Assembly (NCBI GenBank): GCA_905182995.1
Contig: CAJJDP010000001.1
Location: forward strand, 792,814 to 838,313
DNA length: 45,500 nt
From: Paramecium octaurelia
Lineage: Eukaryota; Ciliophora; Oligohymenophorea; Peniculida; Parameciidae
Reading direction: 5' to 3'
Positions 1 through 12,300 of this stretch are shown piece after piece. Position numbers and translations under genes: made by a program. Every line of letters starts with the position of its first letter. Positions within the stretch are counted from its first letter, which is position 1. The notes below the pieces were generated by a model. It ran no database searches. It was not told the origin of the DNA and saw only the letters and a program-made list of their open reading frames with translations.

Positions 1-1463
1 GACCACAACTCTTCTCAGGCACCAATTTAACCCTCTTAACCATATAAAGAACATGAACATTATAAAGAGAAAATTTTTAATTACAACATTAATCTAATGC
101 TAAATTTTTCTTAATTTATTTAGTTAGGATATGAATCTCAAGAAAGTAGTAGTTTGACAGGTTTTTGAATTTTTTTAGTCCCAAGAATATTTTAGGAATT
201 TAAAATAATACCTTGCTATTATTTGGAAGTCGTTCCCTTCACTTAAAAGAGAACCTTTTTCCATAATAATTTTCAAATTTCCTTCAATAACACATGCAAA
301 TAAGAAAAAAAACAGAAATCAAATTATCAAAAGAACTTCAGAAAATCTGTGATTAAAAAAAGAAATTATCTAAAGACTTCATTTAAGAAATTACTGGAAA
401 ATTTAAGATTGATTAATGTTTTTATGCTACGAATCGGATCGAGGAGGTTTAAACATTTTCAGTCAATAAGAATGTTATTGGAATAACAAGCCATGATTTA
501 GAGTAAAATTTAAATTTATAGTATTGTTGCTAGTTTTATGAATTTTAAAAAAAATCTCAGGCGTAAAGAAAAAAGTATAATTATCCAAACTAGAACATGA
601 TTTCAATTGCAAATAATGGCACATTGTTAAAAAAAAAGATTCAGAGAGAATTGAGCATCTAATAAAACTAAATTAGATGAAATTAGCTATTTAAAAGCAT
701 CAAGGGAAAGATATCAGCTAAAGGAAAAAAAATAGATTGTCAAATTAATACAATTTTCATAAAATATATATCTGTTTTTCAAATGTTATATGGTTATATT
801 AAATGTTGATGACATTATAGAAACTCAAATAAATTGTATCACTTATTGAAGACTTTATAATTAAAAATACATTCACATTTGATAATTTTGGATATTTAGA
901 AAAACTATCTTTTGGATAATCGTGACTATCATATTATGAAAATATTAAGCAGGTCTCTCCAAAGTGAAAATGCATAGAAGATGTTAAACAAGTTTTATTT
1001 AGATTAACAGGCGGTTTATGATAAATAAAAGGTATTGATACTTACTAATTTTATATATTTTGACGAGATGTTTTTAGATATACTTCTAATTCTCCTTAAA
1101 GTTGGAAACTAGAAAAAAAATCGAAAAATCTTGGTGTAAATATAAAAACATGATCAGACTTCGATTTTAAGAACACTTATTGAAAATTGTAGATTCAAAA
1201 TTATTGATTTAATAAAACTTGAAATTGTGATCATCATTATGTAAATTCATTCATAGCTGAATTCACCACCAAATCCAATAAAAGTTTTCAATCAAAAAAA
1301 AACATATAAAAATACGCTTTATATCTCATTAAATATACTATACTTCTTCCTTCTGCAAAAATACTTAAATTTAAAACCCCATATTCATTTTAGAACAATT
1401 TTTTCTTGAAGTTATGTATTATTGCTTTCAAATTTCCTTCAAATTTATAATTAAAATAATAGA
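1..1463. other. AT-rich stretch without a recognised gene
   Basis: I see no domain, RNA gene or repeat here. Short frames open in the ciliate code on both strands, but none has a recognisable composition or motif. Confidence 0.4.
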
Positions 1464-2880
1464 ATGGGAATTAGTTGTTCAAATCCCAAAAAAATTGAAA
1501 AAGAAGTTTAATAGCTGTTTAAAATACCAATTTATTAAATATTGAAAACAAAACTTAACTATTTTACCTATACTCTAATTTAAAAATTAATTATGATCTA
1601 AGAATATTTCTGTGCTAATTGGGACCATCGCCAACTCAGGTAGAAGGTGAAAACACTCTAAATTTTAACCTCCAGAAGTATTAAGAAAGTACTTTTTTTA
1701 TTTTGACCTACTTAAAATGTGTATTATTCAGTTGTTAAAATTAGAGAAGAAGGGAAAATTTATTCATACAGATCTAATGTTTTAAAAATTTTGAGATATA
1801 AATACTCTTGTGGAATAAATTGTAGCATAGACCAAAAGTAACTGAAATATTGAAATATGGAATTACAATTTAAAGGGAAGGAAATTAAAGAAATTAAGAG
1901 GATACACATATATGGAAAAAATAAGGATTATGGAGGTAATTGAAAGAATAACTATTTAAGTAAAGTTAAAATATATGAAGAAGGTGGATAAAGGTGTAAT
2001 TTGAGAATAGGGTTTTGGAAATATATTTATAAAGAGTAAAGAATGTAAGTATATAAAATTGATAATCAGGGCGGTGTAATGGATTTTGGAGAGATAAATA
2101 ACTGACTTTCGTTGGGGAATATTTCAATGGTAAAAAGGTTGGTATTTGGGATCTTTTATGTAAAATAGGAAATCATAACATTTTTACGTAAACAATATGA
2201 TATAAACATATATTATGAATGTTGGATCATATGATTAGGATATTAAGATTGGAATTTAGTATGAGTTGAATGAGCTGTTTTCAAACTACTAATAAGTTTT
2301 ACTTCTGGTTATTATTCCACCAATGAGAAGAAAAAAGGTCCATGAAGGTATAACTATTGAAAAATAATAGCGTAAATTTTATAGATTATTAATTTATAGA
2401 GGTGGAAAATTTGATGATGAAGGGAATTGTATTAAAATTGGGGCTAGGATTGAGTTTAGTGAATAATTTAGTATAAGTTCACAAGTCATATATAAAGGTG
2501 AATATAACAAAGGGAAAAAAGTATGTGGATGGAGTATTTTGTATAGGCAGTAGGACAACGAAACATTTTCAATTATGTATATAGATAAAAAACAATATTA
2601 AAATTTGTAAGTGGTGGGGGAATATATGACAAAGAAGTTCCTGGCATTAATACAAGAAAATGGACTGAGTTATGATGATGAATTTTGGGTTAAAAAATAA
2701 GATATTTGTAATGGCGAATATTAAGATTATTTTTAGATATATGTAAATTATGACAGAAGTGTTAGAGGAGGAAGTTTTGATGACAAAGGCTTGAAAGTTG
2801 GGAATTGGATTGAAATCAGTGAGGAGTTTTGCAATAAAGTATCAAATAATTCAGGCATATTGAAATAGACTATTGAAGGT
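1464..2880 (+). pseudogene. Decayed copy of Paramecium GGGxYDE / GEYxNGKKVGxWD repeat family
   Basis: The start at 1464 gives an N-terminus MGISCSNPKKIEKEV (Gly2 and Cys5, a possible myristoylation/palmitoylation signal) that stays open to TGA at 1704. Family motifs reappear in other frames: VGEYFNGKKVGIWDLL near 2110-2160, RGGKFDDEGNCIKIGARIEF near 2398-2458, GGGIYDKEVPGI near 2616 and RGGSFDDKGLKVGNWIEI near 2762-2820. Joining them needs several frame changes. At 2343 and 2358, TGA stands where the repeat expects Trp (GP-x-RYNY-x). The motifs recall a MORN-like repeat family that I know from Paramecium proteins; its biochemical role is unknown to me. Frameshifts plus TGA at conserved Trp argue for a pseudogene rather than missed introns, although one or two introns could hide here. 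Confidence 0.55.
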
Positions 2881-3474
2881 TAATCTTCCTCATCAGAAAG
2901 TACTATTCTAATAATTGTTATCCAATAAGATCTCCTTAATCGTTGGTTTAAGATTAATTCATTCTGTTAGAAAAATTTTAATCAATGAATATTAAATTTT
3001 GTATACAGGGTTCTTTATTCATTTTTACATAATTTGATTAGAGACATCAAATTGGAATAAAGAAACTACCTCACCTTCTAAGTTTACTAAGTATCACTTT
3101 AGTACCAAATTGTCTAAAAAAGTATTAATAAACCTTTTATCATTTTGATAAATAAAATATATCATCTCCAATTTTGCAGGATTCAATACCAAATTTTATT
3201 TAAATCATCTCTAATTGACTGTTTTGTTCACCAATATGTTGATTCCACAAGTTATATTATAAAATAATTATAAACCATTTATAATATCATGAACATTTCA
3301 CTTAATGATTATTTAATTCTCTTTGATTTACTATCAAAATTTAGAAATTATGTCTGTCAATTACAATTAAAATAAGTGAATTTAAACTTGAAAAATTTTC
3401 CCAATGCATTTATTTTATGAAAAGCAGTCACTCTATAAATCATATAAGCAAAATGAAACACATAGAAAAAAATA
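2881..3474. other. AT-rich intergenic stretch
   Basis: No gene, RNA or repeat recognised. It separates the decayed repeat gene from the duplicated ubiquitin-like locus. Confidence 0.35.
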
Positions 3475-3529
3475 ATGCCATAGAAAACGAACTAAGTTGA
3501 AAATATAAAAGAACAGTTGATTGTGAATT

Positions 3530-4099
3530 ATGATATTTAAAAATAAGTTTACAAATTAATAGCACAATGAGTATTTGATAAATTTCATGAAGCAATTGGG
3601 GTAATAAAAAACCTATTGTGACAATCTTCTAGATGTTCTTAAGGCGATAATAGTTAGGAAATAGTTTAAGAGAACAACAGTCGACATTTAAATAAAATAT
3701 TTAGTGATGAGTAATTATGTTAAGTTGATTAATAGACAAGGACAAATTTAGTCAAATAAAATAAATTTTGATGAGTATTTTAAAATTGGATTACTCTGCA
3801 GCAATAATACGTTTTTTAATTTGAAAATTTCTGTTGACTTCATCAAAAGAATAAATCATACAGGTAATAAAGCATAAAAAAATATCAAATAAAGACATTC
3901 TTTCAAATATTATTAATTGGAATCGATTAGATTCACAAAATTTATTCTAAATAATGATTAAAAATCATTTATTTTTTAGTGTCACGATTAATGCAGTCGG
4001 AAATTAGAGAAAAAAAAGATACTTCTCTTAGTTTACAAATACATTCTCGTGATGGCTATTTTTCTGAAAGTCTAGATCAACATTTCTGAAATAACGTGA
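3530..4099 (+). CDS. Hypothetical protein upstream of, or fused to, the ubiquitin-like gene (copy 1)
   Basis: An open frame of 189 codons in the ciliate code, soluble and rich in Lys and Asn, with no family I recognise. Its stop TGA overlaps the ATG of the next frame (4099), so the two may be one gene joined by a frameshift or a short intron. An alternative start at 3475 (MPQKTNQVENIKEQ) joins this frame if a 16-nt GT...AG segment is spliced; that is unusually short even for Paramecium. In copy 2 the same frame runs 4934-5503. The opposite strand is also largely open with hydrophobic translations, which I take to be an antisense effect of A/T-rich codons. Confidence 0.35.
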
Positions 4100-4869
4100 T
4101 GATTGTTTTAATAAATTAGAATATACACCTTGAGTTTATCAAAGTTAATCTACTCCTTTTAATTTAAATTGGTTCCAATCATAAATTATGTGATATGAAG
4201 ACTCGATTTCGGAATTTCCAAATGATTCAATAATAAAATTTCTTCCATACTTTATCAACGTTTTTATTGATAGAATAAGCTTTTGTCAAATTGGAAGTAA
4301 TTTCTGGAGTTCTTGAAAAATAGATGAAAAAGAAATGTCGAAAAACATTATAACATTAACAACTTAGAGATTCCAATAATTTTGATCTATAAGGAGAAGC
4401 TAAAAAATACCAGGTTTAATTTGTCATTAATTCTTCTGTGGAGGAATTGATTACATAGCTTCATCAATTATTACAACCAGGAAATTAAGAGATATTGCTC
4501 TTTATATATAATGGTACGGTTCTGAATTCAAAAAGGTATCTCAAGGATTATAATATAATAAAAGATAGCACTTTATAAATTATAATTAAACTCAAGGAGG
4601 GATATGATTGTATTTAAATACATATTGATTAAGATTGTAAATTAAATAAGGAATATAAATTGAAAATAACTAAAATATTATATAAATAGCAATTCAAAAG
4701 TCAATTCCGTCCAAAAATATTTGATCCAATTTATATTACTAAATAAAAAAATAGATAAATTATTTTAATGGATCTAATTAGTATATTTTTATTATTGTAG
4801 CAATAGAAACGTAAAGGAGGATTCTTAGAAAAATCAAAATTAGATCTAAAAATGCATAACTCAATATGA
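4099..4869 (+). CDS. Ubiquitin-like domain protein (copy 1)
   Basis: The frame has TAA/TAG as Gln and ends at TGA 4867-4869, giving 256 residues. Residues around 105-170 read as a ubiquitin fold: SSVEELITQLHQLL, then LLFIYNGTVLNSKRYLKDYNI, then KDSTLQIIIKLKEG. These correspond to the ubiquitin helix, the (L)IF-G-K-L-D-R-LSDYNI segment and the ESTLHLVLRLRGG tail. The tail is KEG rather than a terminal GG and about 85 residues follow, so this is a ubiquitin-domain protein rather than a conjugated modifier. Its 3' end overlaps that of the minus-strand giant gene (4694-4897 here). The residues before the domain are unrecognised. The same gene in copy 2 is 5503-6300. Confidence 0.6.
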
Positions 4870-4897
4870 TTGTGTTTCCTATTAAAATTAACATATT
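4694..4897 (-). CDS. 3' fragment of the giant minus-strand gene (assembly copy)
   Basis: Duplicate of the last coding segment of the gene at 6125-15872, cut at the N. It encodes the last transmembrane segment and the C-terminal tail only, and should not be counted as a separate gene. Confidence 0.7.
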
Positions 4898-4898
4898 N
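4898..4898. other. Single-N scaffold join
   Basis: One N between two nearly identical 1.4-kb blocks. Any frame crossing it, such as a minus-strand frame at 4778-4999, is a chimaera. Confidence 0.9.
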
Positions 4899-5502
4899 AG
4901 TTGAAAATATAAAAGAACAGTTGATTGTGAATTATGATATTTAAAAATAAGTTTACAAATTAATAGCACAATGAGTATTTGATAAATTTCATGAAGCAAT
5001 TGGGGTAATAAAAAACCTATTGTGACAATCTTCTAGATGTTCTTAAGGCGATAATAGTTAGGAAATAGTTTAAGAGAACAACAGTCGACATTTAAATAAA
5101 ATATTTAGTGATGAGTAATTATGTTAAGTTGATTAATAGACAAGGACAAATTTAGTCAAATAAAATAAATTTTGATGAGTATTTTAAAATTGGATTACTC
5201 TGCAGCAATAATACGTTTTTTAATTTGAAAATTTCTGTTGACTTCATCAAAAGAATAAATCATACAGGTAATAAAGCATAAAAAAATATCAAATAAAGAC
5301 ATTCTTTCAAATATTATTAATTGGAATCGATTAGATTCACAAAATTTATTCTAAATAATGATTAAAAATCATTTATTTTTTAGTGTCACGATTAATGCAG
5401 TCGGAAATTAGAGAAAAAAAAGATACTTCTCTTAGTTTACAAATACATTCTCGTGATGGCTATTTTTCTGAAAGTCTAGATCAACATTTCTGAAATAACG
5501 TG

Positions 5503-6300
5503 ATGATTGTTTTAATAAATTAGAATATACACCTTGAGTTTATCAAAGTTAATCTACTCCTTTTAATTTAAATTGGTTCCAATCATAAATTATGTGATAT
5601 GAAGACTCGATTTCGGAATTTCCAAATGATTCAATAATAAAATTTCTTCCATACTTTATCAACGTTTTTATTGATAGAATAAGCTTTTGTCAAATTGGAA
5701 GTAATTTCTGGAGTTCTTGAAAAATAGATGAAAAAGAAATGTCGAAAAACATTATAACATTAACAACTTAGAGATTCCAATAATTTTGATCTATAAGGAG
5801 AAGCTAAAAAATACCAGGTTTAATTTGTCATTAATTCTTCTGTGGAGGAATTGATTACATAGCTTCATCAATTATTACAACCAGGAAATTAAGAGATATT
5901 GCTCTTTATATATAATGGTACGGTTCTGAATTCAAAAAGGTATCTCAAGGATTATAATATAATAAAAGATAGCACTTTATAAATTATAATTAAACTCAAG
6001 GAGGGATATGATTGTACAAATTAAAATTTCTGTTTCAATTATATTTAAATACATATTGATTAAGATTGTAAATTAAATAAGGAATATAAATTGAAAATAA
6101 CTAAAATATTATATAAATAGCAATTCAAAAGTCAATTCCGTCCAAAAATATTTGATCCAATTTATATTACTAAATAAAAAAATAGATAAATTATTTTAAT
6201 GGATCTAATTAGTATATTTTTATTATTGTAGCAATAGAAACGTAAAGGAGGATTCTTAGAAAAATCAAAATTAGATCTAAAAATGCATAACTCAATATGA
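5503..6300 (+). CDS. Ubiquitin-like domain protein (copy 2, carrying a retained IES)
   Basis: Second assembly copy of 4099-4869. The 27-bp insertion at 6015-6041 falls just after the ubiquitin-like domain. It is a multiple of three and contains no TGA, so it adds nine codons (TNQNFCFNY) without breaking the frame. The gene converges with the giant minus-strand gene, and the two coding regions overlap at 6125-6300. If the IES is normally eliminated, the copy 1 form is the macronuclear protein. Confidence 0.55.
6015..6041. mobile_element. 27-bp internal eliminated sequence (IES) retained in one copy
   Basis: The insertion is present here and absent at the equivalent TA (4611-4612) in copy 1. 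It starts with TA and is followed directly by another TA (6042-6043), so precise excision leaves a single TA. The left end is TACAAATT and the right end on the other strand is TATAATTG. Both fit the TAYA start of the known Paramecium IES end consensus TAYAGYNR. A length of 27 bp sits in the shortest and commonest IES size class (26-28 bp). IESs of this kind are remnants of Tc1/mariner-type transposons and are normally removed during macronuclear development by a domesticated PiggyBac transposase. Confidence 0.85.
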
Positions 6301-9300
6301 TTGTGTTTCCTATTAAAATTAACATATTGTAATTAAACTCTGTGTTGCATTTATTTCTACATAAATTTTAATATTTACTTGATTTGATAAATTAATAAAT
6401 AGTATGATGAAAAATGGATGACGATATACGATATTATTACGAAGGACTTGCATGTTCCTTTAAATCTATAAATTGCTTCAAATATCTTAAAGATCATTCT
6501 TAAAAACAACAACAGTGAATAATTGATAATCAAAAAAATAGTAAAAGTCTCTTTTCCCATAAAAATAGTTTCAAAAAATGATAATGGGATTAATATACTT
6601 AAAAAAATAGAAAACTTAAGGAATCGATAACTTCTTGTAATTGTTTGGTCCTCACTATAAAATAAACAAATAATTTCATGAATAAACTAATAATACAATT
6701 TAATTCTTACTTTTACAGACTTTATATAAATTCTTAAAATGTTTTGAAAATTATAGAATCTTATGACAATCTATTTTTAAATCTTCTTGAAGGGAGTTGA
6801 ATCAATACTCTTTAACAATTCTAATTTTTGCAACTCATAATACATGAATATTGAAAAGATAATGTAAATACCATGAAATAATAGAAAAGGTTAATTATGT
6901 AAATCGCAATTAGCATCACTATTTTACGAAATGGAAGAAAATGAGAAAGTTTCTGTTGTGTTTTCGATTTCAATTAATTATCTAGTTAAAAATATAGTTC
7001 CCAAATATTAACATTAACAAGAAACTTAAATATACTGTTTAAGATTATTTTCTTAAATTAATAGGTCACACAAATAGAGTTATCCATTATTAGAATACTA
7101 AACACATTAGAAATTATATGCAGGTAAATTTGTTTCATTGCAGTAAAAGTATTGAGTCATATCAACAACATAATTAGTATTTAATTATTCATAATTAATA
7201 TATGATTTTTTGTAAAGATAGTTTTATACTTTTGTTTTTGAGTAGAATTGTTGATCAATTTCCAATTGAGATGAATTCAAAAAGATTTTTAATTCATCTA
7301 TGTGCTTTTTAGAGATATTTAAATAATTGAAATGAATCTCCAACTGTTCTTTTTAGACAAATACTATCAAGCTATCCATCAAATCGTTTTCTAGACCTAA
7401 TTATTAATTAAAAATATTTTTGGTTATTTTAGCGATTTGATATTTTAAATATGAGCCATTTAGAGTAAATTATTAGCCATTTACTTCTACTTATTCACTT
7501 TCATGAATCGCAATATCATTGATTAGATAGAGTAAATTTTCTACTAGTGAAATTATTTAATCTTCATTATTATCAGATCTAAAGGAAATCAAAGGTATTT
7601 TGGTTAATAGATCATCTACCTATTGCATAATAGAATCCAATGAATTGGAAATGGATTACTTATATTGAAATAATAGTTCATTCATAAAAATTTCATCTTA
7701 TTAGATTTGATTTTCTAAATTTGATTTTGCCAGGATCATTTTTTTTGCGAAATTTTTTATCCTATTAAATTCTTTTGTAACAGTTATAATGTTATATGAG
7801 GTATCATTTTAAATTTAAGGATGGTTAAATAATATTAGTTTTGTCTGATTATCATAGCAACTTTTTTAGTCAATTTCAGCTAGGTTTCTTTTAGAGGAAT
7901 TTAAATTTTTGAAATTAATAATAGATCTTTTATATAATTTTATGGTTTAAAGGGCCAATAATTAATCAAATAAGTCATCTGAATCGATAAGGCTCATTGC
8001 CTATTTGAATAATTTTTCAGAATATTAAACACAATCAGATTATTCATAATGGTTCATCAAAACTTCTAAAAGTAAAATAATTTGCTACTTATATTTTAAA
8101 TTGCTAATGACAAAATCAGAACAATTTAATTTATATTCGGTAACATTTAAATACGATTCAATATTTGTAATTGATCCTTTTGAATCCATAATCTAAATTA
8201 AAACAACTCCTTAACTATTAGGCAAATATATTTCAAAAACATTAGATTATTAAAAACAATTAAGAATCAAAGAAAAATCTGAATGTTACTTTTAAAAATC
8301 CTTGTAGTCCTCTATATTTAAAAAGAATCTATATTAGTATGTAAATGTGGAGTCTTCTTACATTTCACAATTTGCTGCAATTTTTGATGTTTATAAGGCT
8401 TAGATGGTTTTTGAACCTAACTTAACCTAGCAAATAGGAGGCTAGTTTAAATTTAATGATAAATCATATTGACTAGGTAGTATATCATTTGTAAATTAAG
8501 CTAGAAATTTTAAATTAAATTAGTTTCCTTTATTAAACTATTAATAATGATCAAACAACCGAAAACAATAAGAATACTATTAAGGCTCTAGTATCTTTAA
8601 AACTTCAAAGTTATAAATTATAGCAATTTGATATTGTAATAAATACTATCTATCTTCAAAAGGAATATTAAAATCAAATTGTAATGTTTCATAACTATTA
8701 ATTGATCTAATTGTATAACCTTTACTATATGAAACATCAAGAGTTTTAAAATCATTCTCTAAAAACACTACGTTATATTTAAATGAATATTAACGCCCTT
8801 TTTTGGATGCAATAACATTCCAACCCCATATACTATATGGTTTGACTGTTTGTTTTGGAACAATTTGAACAGAGTCTGTTTTATTTATTTAAAATATTTT
8901 ATTATTATTAGAATTTGTACAAAAATGATTTTTTGTTAAATCAGCACAGCTAACTTCTATTTTAATTTCCGGATCTTCATTCCATTGATATTAGGTATCA
9001 AGATCTTTGCAATAAATATTGATAATCAAGTCTTTTCTATAATTTTAAAGTCTTTTTGTGTCATTAAACTAGCATTGTAGACCTCCTTGCAGTATTTCAA
9101 TTTTTATATTTTAGGAAGATGAAAAATTGGTTTGAGTCTCATGAACATCCATTTTAAAAGTATATGCTGTCTAAGGTGATAACGTATATTATTCTATCTT
9201 GGCTTCAAAATAATTATCACTTACTGTTTAAGAGACATTTACTCTAGATGGCCTAGAATTTGAAATATTTTTATTAATTTCGAGTAATTGTACTTCATAT

Positions 9301-12300
9301 TAAGAGAAACCATTCTTAATTTCTTCTGAATCAGAACAAACTTTTTTCTAAATTTTAAAATATAGTGAAATTATTTCAAAAGTATACATTTATTTCTTTC
9401 CTTGCCAAAGAATGGTTGGTAATTACCCTGAATGAGTTTAAACTTGAATTTGCTATTTTCCTTTTAATTTTATAAAATTTTGAAATTCAACAACAAAAGT
9501 CACTTAAGATTATTTTGGGAGAGTTTGTAATGGAATATTTAAATCCAATTATTATAGGATTGTTTGTGATAAAACAAATTCTTCTAAATTAGCATTTCCA
9601 TTTTATCCTTTTAGTAAGTATGTCCAAGTTATGCTTCTCATGCTTCGAAGACCATGTCGACTTTTTGACCTAATCAAAATAATATTATCATCACATGGAT
9701 TCAGCAAATATTGAGGTATCTCATACTCGATTGTTGGTTATATCAGATTAATAGGAAGTTTTATTTGATTTAAAACAAAATATCCTAATTTATTTTAGCA
9801 ATCATTATGACCAATAGAGTAATTAATAAATATAATTGAATCCCCTGGAAGTATCGTAGGATTAGAACCTAATTATAATATAATTTATTTCTCATCTTCC
9901 GAATCTAAGTAGCAATTTGGATTATTTCCTAATTTTTTAATAGTTTCATCAGCTAGAAATTTCAAACAAATATTCTCTTAAAATTACGATTAAAAGTAAA
10001 TTTGATTTAAAGAAAAATCAAATGATATTTAGATTTAAAGTAAATCATCAGAAAATCTAATATCTAAGACAGCAACTTCACAATCTATGTCGAGTAAATA
10101 TATTCATATACCTGAACACCATATAGAATCTGTATGCTCAATTGACCCCAAAGGGCAATCACAAGTTTTTTCATCTGATAAAGCTCTATTTCCATTGCAT
10201 GTTAAACAACCCTCTAGATTGCATGTTTTACAATATTGGCCACATTTAAGGCAGTTAAAACTTTGATAATCATCATAAGACCCATCTTAACAATTGCAAA
10301 TAGGAAGATTCGTACGATCTCCTCTACAAAACAAGCAACGGGATTAGTTTCCACTGCAAGTCATGCACTAAAAATCACATTCTAAAATTATTATAAATTG
10401 TTATTACAAATACAATCTTGTTATCCAGCTTCGAAATATCCCTCTAAACAATCACACGATTTGTTTATTCTATTCCCTTTGCAGATAGTGCAATTTGATG
10501 GGGTTTTCTCACATGTACTGCATTTATTATCACATACTAAATAAATTTCAATATATATACGTTCACAAGTCTAATATTGAGCTATAAAAAACCCTATTTT
10601 ACAATTACAAGCAGGAACTCCTTCTCTCAAATTGCCAAAACATGTTAAACAGTTTGATGGTGATTAAATGCAAGTCTTACATTAATAACTGCATCTCTAG
10701 CATTAGAATTATATTCCATCATCATAATAGCCTTCTTTACAGTCACAATTTTAAGTAATAGTTAATCTATTAGATGTATTGGAAGGCTTGCAACTTATGC
10801 ATTTATCAGACTTTTATATACATCCATAACACTTAATATGACACTCTAGAATTAGATCTTTTATAAATATACTTTGACACATTTCATTTTCATCTTAAAA
10901 AAAATTGGTTTAACAAGGGCATTTATGAATTACAGATTAATCAATTCTATTCATATTGACATCACAACTTGTACAATAATCACTTTTACCTTAACAGGTT
11001 AAACAAGCTTTTGAGCATTCTATGAAAATAAATAGAGATTTTTACATTCACAAATCAGATATTCATTATCAAAATATCCAGTTTTACATATGCAGGTATT
11101 ATTTTATAATATTCTGTTTTATTCAGTCTCATAACAAGACATACAAAATGAAGCTTATGATTAGCAAGTTTTACATAAATCGTGGCATTTTTGACACATT
11201 TCAATCCCAACATCAAAGTAGCCTTCTAAGCAAAGACATTTGTTAGAATTATTAAAAATTCTAAAATACTGAGATTCACATGTTAAGCATTTGGTTGATT
11301 AGTTTATACATGCCTTACAAGTTATGTCACATTCTACAATATATTTAATCATTACATTAACAAGTTCTTTGATAGGTTTCATAAAATCCTTATTTACATT
11401 AACATTTAAAAGTATCTCCATCATAATACCTAGTTATAGGTTCACATTCAATGCATTATGATACACTTTAACATTCTTTACATGATACATCACATGCTAC
11501 GATTAATAATATAAAATGAAATACCTTCACATTTCTTAATTGAAGTATTAAAATAATAACTAGAAGAGCAAATACATTAATTTAAATAGTTTAATTATAA
11601 GTAAAGTGCAGGATCGCAAGATAAACAAAATTTAGAATTGCCTTAACAAGTGAGACAAGATTGATGACATTAAATACATTAATTAAAAGAATCCTCAAAA
11701 TATCCTTACTTACAAATACATATATTTTCAGGATTAAGTATTCTAAAATTTTCTTCTGAACAAGTTAAACAATAATTTGCTTGATTGATGCATGTCTTAC
11801 ATGTTTGATCACATAACAAACATTATTTATTGACCTCTATTTCATATGTGCCTTCAATGCATATGCAGGTACTGTTTTATAATTTTTTCATTGAACCACA
11901 AGATGTACAATTAATCACAGTGTTTAAACATGTTTTACAAGAAATATCACAGTATTAACAAACTCCATTAATTTCAGTTGTGCCATTTTAGCACTAGCAT
12001 TTTAGAGTTAAATTGTTTAAAACTCGTAATTATGATTAATCACAATCAGTACATGTAATAGAATTAATAATACAATTTATACAACTCTGATCACACTTAG
12101 AACACTTTTCTTGTCCAGTTTCATAATAACCATAATCACAATCACATTAATTCCCATTCAAATGCCTTGTAAATGGACATGAAGTACAATAAATTGATTA
12201 GATCTAACAAGTAGCACATTTGATAAAGCATTTCTTACAATTGACTGATGATCCATCGTCATAATACCCCATTAAGCATTAACAAGTTCCACCGTTATAA

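Larger units (their letters stand above)
3495..4897 (+). repeat. Tandem assembly duplication, copy 1 (1403 bp, without IES)
   Basis: This block is repeated at 4899-6328, directly after a single N at 4898. I found no difference apart from a 27-bp insertion in copy 2. The copies adjoin the N exactly and the flanking sequence continues from opposite ends. This is what two overlapping contigs look like when they are scaffolded without being merged. It is most likely one genomic locus counted twice. Confidence 0.9.
4899..6328 (+). repeat. Tandem assembly duplication, copy 2 (1430 bp, with 27-bp insertion)
   Basis: Second copy of 3495-4897. The only difference I see is the extra 27 bp at 6015-6041. 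The true chromosome is probably 1-3494, one copy, then 6329 onward. Confidence 0.9.

Noticed and set aside
3360..3843. Minus-strand hydrophobic frame opposite the ubiquitin-like locus
   Set aside because: It opens on the strand opposite a better plus-strand frame. Hydrophobic antisense translations are expected opposite Lys/Asn-rich ciliate genes.
4778..4999. Minus-strand membrane-like frame containing an unknown residue
   Set aside because: It crosses the single N at 4898, so its N-terminal half comes from one assembly copy and its C-terminal half from another. Only the 4694-4897 part belongs to a real gene.
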